Assembly (NCBI GenBank): GCA_900155495.1
Contig: FTLJ01000362.1
Span: 62,001-126,000, forward strand
Direction: 5' to 3'
Source: Porogramme epimiltina
Lineage: Eukaryota; Basidiomycota; Agaricomycetes; Polyporales; Polyporaceae
DNA length: 64,000 nucleotides
In this document: positions 22,073 to 33,509 of the stretch, piece after piece
How positions within the stretch are numbered: position 1 is the stretch's first letter
How the letters are laid out: each line of letters starts with the position of its first letter
Notes under the pieces: generated by a model
What the model saw: the letters and a program-made list of their open reading frames with translations, nothing else
Databases searched by the model: none
Told to the model about the DNA's origin: nothing
Translations under genes and position numbers: made by a program

Positions 22073-23991
22073 ATGAACGCTGCTCTCACGAATGACTACA
22101 TCATCTACGAGATATTCGGCCATCTATCCCTGATACAGAAACCGTTTACGTTCGATACAGCCCTCCGCCCACACTGGTATTGGAGACCGAGGGAAAGGCC
22201 ATGGTCAGTAAAAGGACCCATGACTGAATTTCCAGCAGCAAAGGACGACGAAACCTCCGTCAGGAGAAGGGCACTCCACAGTCTCGCGCTGACCTGCAGA
22301 TCCTTCTCGGAGCGCGCCTTGGATGAACTGTGGGCGGCCCCACAAGGCGGTCTCTACACGCTCCTTGGCCTCTTATCGGGATTCGTGGCGCGTGAAGGAA
22401 CATATTGGGACCACAGGTTTCGTCCGAAGCAGAAGAAACCGAAAATGGACCACTTCGTGAGTCAGGCTCAGTTGTCACCTGATAGTTCACGTCTTTGATA
22501 GTAATCTACTAGTTCATAACCGAAGAGATATCTGATGAAGAGTGGACCACGTTCCAACGGTACGCCTCGCGCGTGCGCGAGATCGGATACCATGCATACT
22601 GGGGTTGGCGAGCACATTACCGCATCGACCCTTCAGTCTTCGAGATTCTCCACTCTCGGGCTGCCGGAGAACCCCTCTTCCCCAAACTGCAATTCCTCAC
22701 ATGGCAACGATCTGCCCGTAATTCCCGGGAACCTGACTCAAATTTGGAGCAAGACGCCAAAGTGACTCTATTACTGCAAATGCTTATAGTCCCGGCGGTC
22801 ACCACTGCCATCGCGTTCTGGCATCCTTGTTTTCTCCCAGTCCATAAGTCTATCTTCCAACTGTCTTCCACCGTCGATACCACAGGGCACAACCAGGACA
22901 TCGAAACAATAAGTTCTACTCGCCCTTCACTCCGGCACGTTCTCTTACAACTAGAATACGACACTCCTGCCCTCCATTCGCTCACCGTAAAGTGCCACGA
23001 AATTCGAACCTTCATCGCGCATGGGCGCATATCTTCCAACGCCCTCCCATCTTTAGCGCGGCTCCGACACCTCAAAGTACTAGAGGTCCATTCACTCGGC
23101 CCATCAGAGCCTGACACGTGCAACCTACCCCCAGGAGCTTTCCCGTCCATTGAGACTATCGTCCTGAAGCAAATCCCGCTGGCCCTGGCCGCTCGCCTCC
23201 TCGCATCGGTCACTTCTCGAGCGCTTTCCTCCTGCACTTTACAAAGCGACGAGGAAATGGATCCTTTTCAAGACGACATCCACCACCTTTCCTCCGCCTT
23301 GTGCTCGCCACCCTTCACCGCCTCCCTAATCGTACTCCACCTACGATTGCACTACGAATATACGCCTCCGGAGCCACATCATACCATCTTCCGCTTCGGC
23401 GACGCGCTTGGTCATGCATTGTTACATTTAACGCGCCTCCGTACGCTCACGATCGACGTCACAAACCGCCTCCTAGCGCTTACGGATGGCGATGTCCTTG
23501 GTATGGGCGCCGCGTGGCCCCACGTGAGCGCCCTCTCCGTTACTTACGGGTTTGAGCACGACGATTGGCAGCCACGAGCGATGCCAAGCGGGATGGCCAA
23601 CCCTTCTATCCATGGCCTTATAGGCCTCGCGCTCGCATGCAAGCAGCTACGGTTCCTCCAATGCGATGTCGCTGATGTTGGGGAAGAAGACCTGCGGAGG
23701 CTGGAGGAGCGTGCTGCTCAACTTGAGGCCGCAGATCGTCGGGACACGATGGAAGGGCTTATCCTCAGGCGTGGCATGGGCTTCGAAGGTCTGCTTCTCT
23801 TAGATCCTCAGCGTCTCGCCCGTGCCGTTCGAAGAATCTTCCCAAATATCAAGGGTGTTCAAGGTGTGGACGCGGAAGGGCGTTGGTTAGAAGAGACATT
23901 TGAGGAGCTATGGCCTTACATGGAGGGCACTGATGGATACCAGTACTTGTTTGCACTGGACAACGTGCCGCGAGCCACCGAGATTGACTAG
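22073..23991 (+). CDS. F-box-like protein with LRR-type C-terminal region
   Basis: Two exons, 22073-22456 and 22513-23991 (56-base intron, phase 0), 620 residues. The N-terminus has the divergent F-box arrangement common in Agaricomycetes: DYIIYEIFGHLS, then RRALHSLALTCRSFSERAL and LDELWAAPQGGLYTLLGLL. The long C-terminal part repeats Leu-rich segments (ARLRHLKVLEVHSLG, ALLHLTRLRTLTIDV, WPHVSALSVTYGF, LACKQLRFLQCDV) as in leucine-rich substrate-binding regions. F-box proteins link Skp1-cullin ubiquitin ligases to targets, but these fungal families are large and individual targets are unknown. Its stop lies 96 bases from the convergent dehydrogenase gene. Confidence 0.8.
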
Positions 23992-24087
23992 TACGCAGCG
24001 CTATCACGAACATCGAACGAGTGATGTATTGGTACCTGACGTATAGCACATCATCATCACAACCCCTCTCGCACCGTAGTCGAGATA

Positions 24088-25390
24088 TTACACAGACTCT
24101 TGTGGCCGAACGACGAGTTTTACTCCACTCACTTGGTTATTCTTCAATCTCTCGGCCCCCTTCGGTATCACTTCCAGGCCTCCTTTGAGGACTTCGGGAC
24201 GATTGGGCTATGATGGGCAATCTATGATCAGTGCTGTCCAAATGTAGAGAGGGAACACATAGCACATACCTTGATAGCTCCGGTCTCCAGGAGTGTAGGC
24301 AGCGCCCCAATGAGTGATTCACCGACAGCGTGGTTTTCCGCGGTCCCGAATAACCCGTGAGCCATGTGTACCCGTTTTCCGGTGACTGCATCGTCACGGT
24401 CTTTGATTGGGGTGGACAACACCACTACAAAGTCTCCGCCCGGGGCGGTAAGTGCGTACCCCAACGCGAGGGTGTCCTCTTCCGATATGGCGTCATAGAC
24501 AACTTCAAATGGCTTTCCCTCCGCGAGTTTTTCCGCCTCCGCCTTGAGCGTGGCGGAAGGGAGCTTGCGGTCGAGCACGTGCGTTGCACCGAGGGACTTG
24601 AGGAAGGTGGCGTTATGCAATGAAGCTGTGGTGATGATTGGAGAAAACCCGGAGAGACGGGCGAACTGGATAACTGGGGCCACTTGCGTAAGCGTGTTGA
24701 TAGCGTGTTAAGATGTATCAGTTTATAGCTCACCAAACTGTCCGACGCAAGTGGCACCACCACACACAAAGAATGGCTTCCCGGTGTACTTCCCTGTTCC
24801 TCCTTCGACCCATGGAGCCGAGAGCTTCGCAGATACCTGGCCTTCGGAGTTGTAGAGCGGGAAAGCGGCAGTTGCGAGACCGCTGGGAAGGGTGGCCGCC
24901 TCGTCAAACGAAATGGAGTCCGGGATCTACACAGGTTAGCACGCCGAGTCAAGACGACGTCATAAGCAGCCCTCACTTTCGCAGCGAGCTTCGCGGGAAG
25001 ATTGAAGTATTGGGTAAATGTACCATGGATAGACTGCTTCGCGATATCGTACCATCCCTGGACAGCGCTTAAAGCCAGTGACCAACATCAGCACAATCTA
25101 GAAAATGAACCATATGAGAGAACTCACACCCTGTCTCCGATTGCATGCGAGGTCACGCCCTCCCCGAGTTGCACGATTGTGCCTGCGGCGTCGAAGCCAA
25201 GGACCGCAGGAAACTTCTCAACGAGTAGTCCAAGTGCTTGAACCTTCCAATCCAAGGGGTTCAATGCAGTCGCCTCGAGTTTCACGAGCACTTCACCAGG
25301 GCCCGCATGCGGTACATCGTTCGGTTTAAGCGCGAACGCGCCTTGCTTGGATTCGAGGAAGAGAGTCTTCTGCTGCGAAGGAAGAGACAT
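24088..25390 (-). CDS. Medium-chain dehydrogenase/reductase (zinc-type ADH-like, enoyl reductase group)
   Basis: Five exons: 25128-25390, 24977-25067, 24734-24926, 24270-24682 and 24088-24207, 359 residues, all phases consistent. The catalytic-domain half reads GPGEVLVKLEATALNPLDWK and FPAVLGFDAAGTIVQLGEGV. The cofactor half has FFVCGGATCVGQF (nucleotide-binding loop), SLGATHVLDRKLP and VVYDAISEEDTLALGYAL. The C-terminus is GLEVIPKGAERLKNNQVSG. The structural and catalytic zinc ligands of true alcohol dehydrogenases are absent (NPLDWK replaces the Cys region), which points to the quinone-reductase/trans-enoyl-reductase branch that uses NADPH. Members act on diverse alkenes and aldehydes; the substrate is not predictable. 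Convergent with the F-box gene. Confidence 0.9.
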
Positions 25391-25499
25391 GCCAGGATTA
25401 GGTATGCCGCAATGTGGAAAGTGGGTCGCTGACGTACAAGAGAACCAGGGTCTGGCAGTGACTTTATACTCATCACCGCTCTATAATCCGACATTGTCG

Positions 25500-25740
25500 G
25501 AGGGGGACGACTGATTTCGAAGGCTCCGAAGCTGTGTTCTGAGTGCAGCGTTTCTTGATTATCAGTGATATAGATCATGGAAAAACGAGATCGCCGTCGG
25601 TTCTCATGTGGAGCCCACCCTGTACTAGTAACGATCAGTTTTCTACACAAGTAAACAGTGACTCTTAGCTTACTTCTGGCCGTACGATTCCCTACGGCAA
25701 CATAATTGCGGGTGAAGAAGAGTCCACGGGTAGCGAGCAT
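25500..25740 (-). CDS. Possible small gene with presequence-like start, uncertain
   Basis: Minus-strand ATG at 25738-25740 opens MLATRGLFFTRNYVAVGNRT, a basic, hydroxylated stretch without acidic residues like a mitochondrial presequence. It runs into a plausible intron (GTAAGC donor near 25675, CAG acceptor near 25622) and then a frame with WAPHENRRRSRFSMIYI. No family recognised and no firm end. It could be a short mitochondrial protein or a chance frame upstream of the dehydrogenase. Confidence 0.25.
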
Positions 25741-27050
25741 GATTGTGCAGAAAGAAACCAGAAGGCGCAGTAAGACACGGGCTCAGGCGAAAACGTCATT
25801 GTAGCTTGGTCGGGTGCGACCTGTTGGCCATAGCCCACTTTCTGCTCCGGCCACTCCTGCCATTCTAGGTGGCCTGATTCTGAATAAGCAAGCGTTTAGC
25901 GAAGCGTGTACTGTGAGGACCGGGAGGACCCACAACTGCCGCCGAAGGGATGCTGGACGTTCGGAAGAGGGTGTGGGGCTCCAAAGAATACCATGGAAAT
26001 TATGACAAATCTCGATATACTCAGCTTTCCACGTGGAGTTTCGATCACGTGATACTGATTGAGACCGAGACCCTCCAACGAAGGTTGGTGGTTGGTAACA
26101 TTCAAGCTCAGGCTCTTCGCTCACTCTGTGCGGCCCAAAGAGAGTGAGTACGCGCGGACGCAAGACGTAATATTGTATAGTTGAGATTATAAAACACTAG
26201 CGAGCCTAGAAGTTGATAACAAAAGTGAGCATATTGAAAAGGCAGAAGTTCGGAGAATGGGGGACTAGGCATATTACCTCGGCGGAGCGCGGCACCAGGA
26301 TCGAGAATGACGCATCAGATCTGCCAAAATCCCTTTGTGCCATAGTTCTACCAAAGGTTGAGGAAGAGGATCGGAAGGACGTACGAAGCATCGCCGCTGA
26401 AGGGACAACGCTGGATGAGGACGTTCCCTGCCCGAAGAACTAGCACCTTGAAAGTTCGATATTGAATGGTTATACGGATGCTTGTAGCCTTTCGAAGGTG
26501 TCATGAAGATCGCGGCGTTAGATACCATCACGTGGATGAAAGAAGCTATAGCAGCCTCATATTCTGATTCACAACTATTCCAATCTCAACTCGGGTATTG
26601 ACAACTAGCCCAGGGTCCAATCCCAGAATCGCACTTCGTAGAACGTGCCGCCAGCACGTATGTGAGCCCTAAACCCTTGTAAATCCCACGTTGTCAAGTT
26701 GGAAAGGGAGATTGACAGGTGTCAGATGCGACTCACTTCAGCAAACTCGTCCTTCACAAGAACCCCTGGAAGATGCTTGCGGTCTGCTCCGCGACCTCCG
26801 CAGTTTGGGCGTATTGCTCGCCGTCCAGCTCGATGGATGTCATTTGGACATCGAGAGGAAATGGAGACCTGACATCTCGAGTAAGCACCATTCGTTGCGT
26901 CACATAACCTCACGTACGATGGTTTCGCATCCGCCATCACTGTGGGCGCGGCTGGCTTCGAGGGACGTTCCGATTTTGCGAATGCGGAGCTCAACTTGTT
27001 TGTGATGATACGTGACTGAACCTTGATCCTAGAGCAGGATGATCAATTAT
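25741..27050. other. 1.3-kb gap with unassigned short frames
   Basis: Several frames of 60-126 codons on both strands (for example 25,783-26,163 and 26,722-26,994, minus) lack recognisable domains or consistent splice joins. Part of the 26.7-27.0 kb region may be the 3' remains of the decayed Cys3His family copy just upstream on the minus strand. Confidence 0.35.
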
Positions 27051-27054
27051 CGTC

Positions 27055-27708
27055 TTAAACAGCTATTAAGAACACGTACCATGCATAGGCATGTGCGAAA
27101 GTACCTCCAATTTCAGGCAGGGGTTCGCTTTGGGGGAGCTCTCCATCGTCGCCACCGAGCGGTTCCGCTTCGCTCTCCAGTTTGCTCTTCGTTTCAGCCC
27201 AACCCCAAAGCACAAAACGCGTTTCTTTGGATATGGCCTTGAGCACGGGGATCACTTTATCAAATAAGAGAACCCGTTGATGCAGAGTGCGGATACGCTC
27301 AAGATGGCCATCGTCGGGAGGTCCGCGTTTCGAGTCTGGGCTCCCGTCGTTGTTTGGATGGTCTCGAATGAAGAAACTGTACTCACTAGTGGAAAAGAAC
27401 TGGACTCCATGATCCAGGCGTCCCACCTCCTCAGCACATGTCGCATCCCTAAGTCTCAGCATGGGTATTATAGCCTCGAGGGCACTAGCGAAATGCTTCA
27501 GCTCCTTGAAATTCTTCCCTGTTGTGTACTACGCAGTTACTCACTAACTGCTGGCTCTTCTGGACCAGGCTTTGTATCGTTCGACGGACTCGCCCTGATC
27601 CTTGAAGTGCTTCAAACAAAATATCTTCCCCTGTTTCGCATCACGACGACACCTAGGCGAGGATAAGAGCTTCCCATTGCGCGCCCTGCAGGGTAGACCT
27701 CTCGCCAT
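27055..27708 (-). pseudogene. Decayed member of the Cys3His/coiled-coil family (copy 1)
   Basis: From an ATG at 27706-27708 the frame reads MARGLPCRARNGKLLSSPRC then KIFCLKHFKDQ and ERYKAWSRR: the Cys3His block with spacing C-x12-C-x10-C-x2-H. It then meets a stop. After about 30 bases another frame resumes the family's second part (NFKELKHFASALEAIIP...), and further on DDGHLERIRTL, matching DAGHEQWIQGL of intact copies. A 26-30 base intron would be too short for this genome, so I read a break (indel or stop). No C-terminal membrane exon could be placed. Confidence 0.5.
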
Positions 27709-28295
27709 CTGAGAAATTCGACGTGAGCAGCTAGATACGCGACAGATGTCGTGCGTTGTACCAAAGTGACGATTGAGGTAATTCACGTTCGACGCCTCGT
27801 TCAAGTTGGCCGTCCCACGCACAGACCATACGCACGTCTACAAGGTTTAATGCTATGGGCTCTTCGCCCACGGGGAAGGCCCCTGCGCAGCCCCGTCATC
27901 TTCCGCCTCCTGGTTACAACGCGTGAGGAGCTTCCTTGCGACCAACTTCGTGCGCACAAGGCGCGGGCTTCTAAAACCTCCGCGAGTTAACAAAATGAGC
28001 ACCTAGGGATTGGGTCAGCTATTGGAGTAGGGACAATTGCACGAAATCTCGGACATAGTGTATTTGCAACGAAGACCCTGAACACTCCACCTTGATCGAC
28101 AGGATAAGGGGCGCCTTGAAAACTCCAGCCAACGAAAGGGATAACGCCTTCAATGCCAGTATCAGGGGTATGGAGATGGGTGAAGATGAATACAGATCTA
28201 TACAATACAAGTGGTGCTACAATGTCAGAATCCTGTGGATAACGGTTAGTATACCAAGGGCGGGCTGAGGGTGCGCAGGTCGATGCTCACCGAGT
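27709..28295. other. Gap between decayed family copy and SNF8
   Basis: About 0.6 kb with no recognisable gene; includes the 3' region of SNF8. Confidence 0.4.
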
Positions 28296-29051
28296 TCAAT
28301 CATCCCATCTCATCGCCGACGGTACCCAATATGACACACCGCACTCCTCGTCCTGCTCGTCCAGCCAACACAATCCGTCCCGAAGCAGCATGTTCTCGAG
28401 TGCAGCTCGCGCGCGCTCTTGCGTCCAGCCTTTGCGCGAGACTAACACCTGCTCAGAGACCCTCCCACCATCCTCTTGCGCGATGGCAAGGACGACCGCC
28501 TGGTCTGCATCCAGCTCCCTCGGAACGCTCCGCACCATCTTCCGCCCACCGCCCACGTCGATGACTTCGTATCCCGCCCCGAGCGGCTTGAGCGTCTTGA
28601 TGCTCCGCACGACGTCGTCCTCCGTGACGACGTCCGCGCCGACGCCGCGGAGCTTGCTGACCATGCGCACGAGCTCGCCCATGTCGATGAGGCCGCCGTT
28701 GCGCTCGCGCGTGCTCACACACACGTCGACGATCTGCACGCCGAGCTCGTGCTGCCAGTCGCCGAGCCCGAGCATCTCCGCCCACCAGCCGCCGCGCCGC
28801 GGGCCCGCGAGCGGGTCGACGCCGACGCCCGCGCACATCTGCTGGAAGGCGTGCCGGAAGGAGGGCTCAGCGCGGATGCGCGCCCGGTGCGTCGCGGCGT
28901 AGTGCGCGAGCGCGGCGCGGAACTGGGCGAGCTGGGCGTGAAGGAGGTCGACCTGCCCCTGGGAGAGCTCGGTGGAGAGTTCGGCGAAGGAGCGCTTGGA
29001 CTGTTGTTGTCGGTCAAAGGCCGCGATACCGACGCCGCCGAGTCTGTGCAT
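28296..29051 (-). CDS. SNF8: ESCRT-II subunit SNF8/VPS22
   Basis: One uninterrupted exon of 251 residues, the normal family length (about 250). SNF8 (EAP30/VPS22) forms ESCRT-II with VPS25 and VPS36 on endosomes and helps sort ubiquitinated cargo into multivesicular bodies. The start MHRLGGVGIAAFDRQQQ corresponds to the conserved N-terminal GxGxAAFDR. A coiled helical region (LSTELSQGQVDLLHAQLAQF) and FRHAFQQMCAGVGVDPLAG follow. Winged-helix segments read VQIVDVCVSTRERNGGLIDM and VVTEDDVVRSIKTLKPLGAG, and the end is GLCWLDEQDEECGVSYWVPS. The absence of introns is unusual among its neighbours. Confidence 0.92.
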   Translation of the reverse strand: MHRLGGVGIAAFDRQQQSKRSFAELSTELSQGQVDLLHAQLAQFRAALAHYAATHRARIRAEPSFRHAFQQMCAGVGVDPLAGPRRGGWWAEMLGLGDWQHELGVQIVDVCVSTRERNGGLIDMGELVRMVSKLRGVGADVVTEDDVVRSIKTLKPLGAGYEVIDVGGGRKMVRSVPRELDADQAVVLAIAQEDGGRVSEQVLVSRKGWTQERARAALENMLLRDGLCWLDEQDEECGVSYWVPSAMRWDD

Positions 29052-29980
29052 GGTGAAGAGGCCCCTGGGGGGTAGATGGGCAGGAGAGTCGTTAGGGGAG
29101 GCCTGGTGATTGTGGGCGGTGGAGGCAAGTCATGGGCGTCTTTCATGTTGACGCTCGGCAAGATAAGATTACCGCCGCACCTCGGTGGCATTGCTGGCAA
29201 CTCTGGGTCTCGGACTTGCTTGAATTGTTGAGAGTTGTTGGCACTCTTCCGCATTCAACACCTTTGGCTCCGCTTCAACTTCAACGCACAAATGGTCTCC
29301 GTAAGTAGAGTGTGCCCTAGCGTGTGCACATGCGCCGAACCTAGCTCAAATCATAGGCCGAGCCATCAGGTATCGCATTCATCTTCCCCCCGTCAAACTA
29401 TGGATGTTCGCGGATGTTCCAGCCTCTCTAGAGCCCACAGCCGAAAATGCCGAAGAACCTCGCCCTGTTGCTCTGAGAAAGCTCAAATCCTGAATCTTGG
29501 CCCCCTGATTCGCCACAATCTTCGTGGTGAGGTTGTTCTCCACCAGCGCTGCTCATCGCCGCTCGAAGGTCGCCTCACAGGCAGCGTCAGCAGCTTAGCT
29601 ATCCAATCACCTCACATGCTTGTGGAAGGAAAGCCCAATCTTCACCCTCTCCACTTAGGGCACTGCATTGAAAGAGCGGTGCGTTTCAAATTATGGCCTT
29701 CTATTTGGCGCTCATGCGGTTGCTCTGTGCGGATTTGTAGGATCTCCTATAATTGCGGCGCACATTATGAGATAAGTCAGCCTGAATGGGCCCGATCAAC
29801 GTCGAAATGCCCCGGGTTTACCTGTGGCGGCACCCTCTTCGACGCTTGGCCTGTTTTGTGCCGTTTCGAAGACCAATACTACAAATCTTCGCGTCACTGC
29901 ACGTGTCGAGCAGTATATAATGGATCGAAGCAGGGGTCGTTCGAACATCTCCCCACCATCTCTAGATTACAACCCACTCA
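29052..29980. other. Divergent gap between SNF8 and the DUF6533 gene
   Basis: About 0.9 kb. A plus-strand ATG near 29,292 followed after three codons by GTAAGT, and a reading frame AEPSGIAFIFPPSN after a TAG acceptor, could be a tiny gene, but it stops quickly and no family fits. The rest should be the shared promoter region. Confidence 0.35.
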
Positions 29981-31748
29981 ATGTCGGACAGTGACGGAAA
30001 CGACCTGCAAAGTCTCTTGCTAGCAGGACAGTTGTTGTAAGCACACCAGCTTACCCTTGGGTGTCTCCGACGCTCATCTGTCTTATCAGTCGGACTAGCA
30101 CGTACTGTGAGATGGGAGCACTAGGTGTGTCACTTGTCGTTGTGCTTTTACTGAGTGATATCTTACGACGTTCTGCTACGTTAGCTTTGATAGCCTATGA
30201 CCACCTCCTCACGTTCGCTGGGGAGGTGCACTTCGTTTGGGGGCGCAAGTTCTCTGGGGCCACTGTTATCTTCGCCCTCAACCGATATGTGAACTTGTTC
30301 TCCAAAATAGCGCTCTTCGTGAGTACGGCATCATGGCCGAATCAAACGGACCAGGTATGAATGCATCCTTGCCCGTGATGCCTAGTTCTGACCACGTCGC
30401 TGTATCAGACGTGCGACCCTTAATTTTTCCGTGCTCCTGAACGCTCCCACTGATTATACGTGCAGATGCGCCCCACCAATCATCATCGTTGAGGCAACAA
30501 CGGTGATATCCTACTTCGTCGCAGCGAGTACGCCGTGTTTACTCTTCATGCATAGTTACTTGAATACTAATGTCAACTCCGCTGTGGTGTGCCAGTATTC
30601 TCAGCCCTTCGTGTCTATGCAATCTGGTCAAAGAACTGGAGGCCATTCTTGGTCGTCATCATTGTCGCGATTGTGGTCCCCGTCACAAACATGGTACGGT
30701 GCTTCCGCCCTTCCTCCTTGTCAATACTCATCTCAAGGTCTTCAGTACCACTACATCCGATCTGTCCCCGACGCCGCGGGCTTCCCTTTCTACGGATGCG
30801 GTGAAGACACTGATCTCTCGGAAGAGCAGTTCGCCAAATGTGAGTGGATGCAGTCACGAGTGCCATCAGACACTCACGATGCTCCACCCAGTGTCTATTG
30901 TTACCCACAGCTGCGCGATCGCCACGGATCTCCTCGTGGTGGCCCTCACGTGGATCAAGACGTACGAGATCAAGCAGATTTCATTCGAGCTGCATGTCAA
31001 GGCGTCGCTTACCACCCTCCTGCTGCGCGATGGTACGATCTACTTTGGGTCAGTATACTGTTCACGGTCCTGGAGGCAAGTCTGTGCTAAGGTTTTATCT
31101 CTAGGATACTGCTCGCACTGAACATCGTAGATCTGATTATCAATGAAAGCGACTCGGTGAGTTGAGGCCTTCCAACGACCACTCGCCCGCTGATACGCCC
31201 ACTGCCAGCTGTTTAACCCCATGCCACCTTTCATTGAAGCGTAAGTAGACACATGTCCATCCTCCTCGCTGGGACCCTGACACGCCTCTTACAGGATCAC
31301 CTGCATCCTCATCTCTCGCTTTATGCTGAACCTCCGCGAGGCCGCGCGGGTGGAGCAGCACGACGCGAGCACGTTTGCAGTCTCGCAGCTCACCACGCTC
31401 CAGATCGCCCGCCCGGACATCGTCGGCGACCTCGGAGCCCCGCTCACCCACGGGACGTCCACCACTGGGTGGACGACAACGCTTGAGGTTGAAGACGTGC
31501 GTGACGCGGAGCAGCCCGATTACGGCCAGGAAGGCCATGCCCAGGACAAGGTCCATGCGGCACTTGTGTTGGAGAGAGGTGGTCCGCTCTCCGCGGGGCT
31601 GCTAGAACAGGAGCTCGTGGCACCTGAGGGGTCAAACTTGGTATGTCCCTGTCACCTATGCAGCGCTCATCTTTTGTGCTTACCTAGGTCTCCCCAACTT
31701 CAGGAGCTAATGCCTGTTCGGAACGGTGGCGAAGTTGACGTTGCATGA
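29981..31748 (+). CDS. DUF6533 multi-pass membrane protein
   Basis: Exons 29981-30036, 30090-30124, 30185-30318, an exon ending at 30527, 30596-30693, 30746-30839, 30892-31048, 31105-31156, 31209-31240 and 31295-31748. All junctions agree in phase except the start of the fourth exon (acceptor at 30408 or 30465), which needs two upstream bases I cannot place. The DUF6533 block reads ALIAYDHLLTFAGEVHFVWG then FALNRYVNLFSKIALF. Membrane spans follow: PPIIIVEATTVISYFVAA, FSALRVYAIW, FLVVIIVAIVVPVTN, CAIATDLLVVALTWIKTY and GILLALNIVDLII. The final exon starts ILISRFMLNLREAARVE and ends in an acidic cytoplasmic tail. This seven-span layout is a large Agaricomycete family of unknown function, sometimes compared with receptors. 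Confidence 0.82.
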
Positions 31749-32303
31749 ACGGTACGACGATAAATAGTATCAAAATGTTACTAACAGGTACTATATATAC
31801 TATAGTGTATTGCATGAATCGTTGTATTAAAGAGAACTTTCGAGCGTATTCATTTTCCTACGATACATTGTTCGCGACAAAGTTTCATATCAGCGCAACC
31901 TTGAGGAGCGTCATGTCGGTAGACGAGCGGTGCTGCAAGGGCCCAGCGCGCCTGGAGTGGCGGGACGGGCGCATCAAATTCACACGCTCCCTTCCAATGG
32001 GGTGAAGGCCGAGGCCTCCGAGGTCTTGATCAGGCTGTCCTTATCCGATCCCGCGCTGACGACGTTGACACTTGACCGCGTCTGCAGCGTTCCCGGCGAA
32101 CAAGCTCGACACCTATGCTACACATTCTCCCCAATGTCCGATCTCCAAGAAGAGCCGCGCACTTGGGAAACTGTGATGGGGCTCTATGTCCATCCACAAC
32201 CGAGGCTGAGCCCCCGACCACAACTACCTGTACTACCTACCACGAGCCCTTCGCGCCATCCACCTGACAGGCTGAACCCCACGGTTCTCTTCACCAGAAG
32301 CTT
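31749..32303. other. Gap with a short unassigned frame
   Basis: A frame at 31,914-32,005 (+) reads MSVDERCCKGPARLEWRDGR and stops. It looks protein-like but has no partner exon I can support. The remainder has no recognised gene. Confidence 0.3.
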
Positions 32304-32981
32304 TCCTCTGGTTCACGATGCCCTGCGTACGACAAAGAGCTGCATGTTACGTGTATCCTCCCAGTTCTTTCCAACCCCCAACCTGGGCGAACGGTACTGT
32401 CTCAAACACAAAGAACAGTGTCGGGAGTCCGTTCAAAAGTACAAGGAGGCGTTCTACAGATCCCACTCGCTGAGGGAGGCCAGCCTGCTGAAAGCCGACT
32501 GGGAATCCTATAAGAGTATTGAAGATCTTGAAGCGGCTATTCGTGTAACGAAGGAGTTCAGACGTTGGGTCAGGCGAGAGAAGAGGGAGCGGAGAAGGCA
32601 CATGCGACAGTTCTACCCGGCTGGTGCGTGTTTCTCTCCCCGAACTCTTCGCACTAGCACCCACACCGACTGGGTGTTACAGGGTCATCAGATAAGCACA
32701 AAGTCAGCCTACGCACGCTAGAGGTAACATGCAAACGCGCCTCCCAACAAATTACCCTGGCAAATCGACGCGTGAAGTATTGGGAGCGTTGCCGTAAGGA
32801 TCCGGGTTACCCCATCAAAGAGAGCTTCGCAAAACATTATCTTGATCAACGCGCTTTCTATTACCGGCATTCTGGCTATCCGAAGAGTGGACCTCAAAGC
32901 AGCAGAGGATACCTTGTTTTCGTCGTATCTCGTCTTTTTGTGCGCCGATCCTCACCTTCTGCGGTGAGGCCCCTCTGCTAA
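32304..32981 (+). pseudogene. Cys3His/coiled-coil family member (copy 2), probably frameshifted
   Basis: The second half of the Cys3His block (ERYCLKHKEQC) and the helical region ESVQKYKEAFYRSHSLREAS, LEAAIRVTKEFRRWVRREKR are in one frame to 32,623. A phase-1 intron (32,624-32,682) then joins SSDKHKVSLRTLEV and DPGYPIKESFAKHYLDQRAF, both shared with the copy at 36.9 kb. The first Cys pair that the family needs (MPCVRQRAAC, start 32,320) lies in a different frame just upstream, with no room for an intron. A single indel near 32,350-32,380 is the simplest reading. If the upstream long frame is used instead, the protein would begin with about 130 residues of unrelated sequence and lack one Cys. 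Confidence 0.45.
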
Positions 32982-33509
32982 CGCTTCAAAACAGGTAGGT
33001 TATGGAATATACCTGTGGAGCACTATCGTATCAAGCGTGACATAAACACTTGAGGTACCGCCTTCCGTTATCCGCTGGCAAAAGTGCTTACAATGGATCT
33101 CGTTTCAGACCAGCAGAGCTACGGCTACACCACACGCTTTCACCTAGGTGTATCGGTCCGAGAGCTTGTCATTGGGGTGTCTGAGAGTGGCATACCCATG
33201 TTTGTCATCCACAGTGCGCGCACCATGTTCGCTGGCTTTTGATGCTTCCGCTGCAATCGGGGGAGGCGCTGTGCGGTATTACGTCGCAATTGACAGAGAA
33301 GATCGAAAAGCTATGCATTTCTCTGATGTAGCTAGAAGCAAGGGTCCGCACACGTAAGAAACCCAATAACCCCGCGCCTCATCGGCCACTACTATATAGA
33401 TAAGTTAATGCACGCCAAAACCGGTGCCATTTGCTCCCACTACATCCCAGCTTCTCTCAGGCTCTTCCTTTTACCCGACTACCTTTTGCACTGTGTTGCG
33501 TTCTTAGTC
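32982..33509. other. Half-kilobase gap, nothing recognised
   Basis: Contains the presumed promoter of the next gene; a 69-codon frame at 33,148 (+) has no recognisable features. Confidence 0.4.

Noticed and set aside
32320..32400. Alternative that copy 2 has an intron between its two Cys pairs
   Set aside because: The space between the out-of-frame Cys pair and the in-frame YCLKH block is too short for an intron of this genome's usual 50 bases or more.
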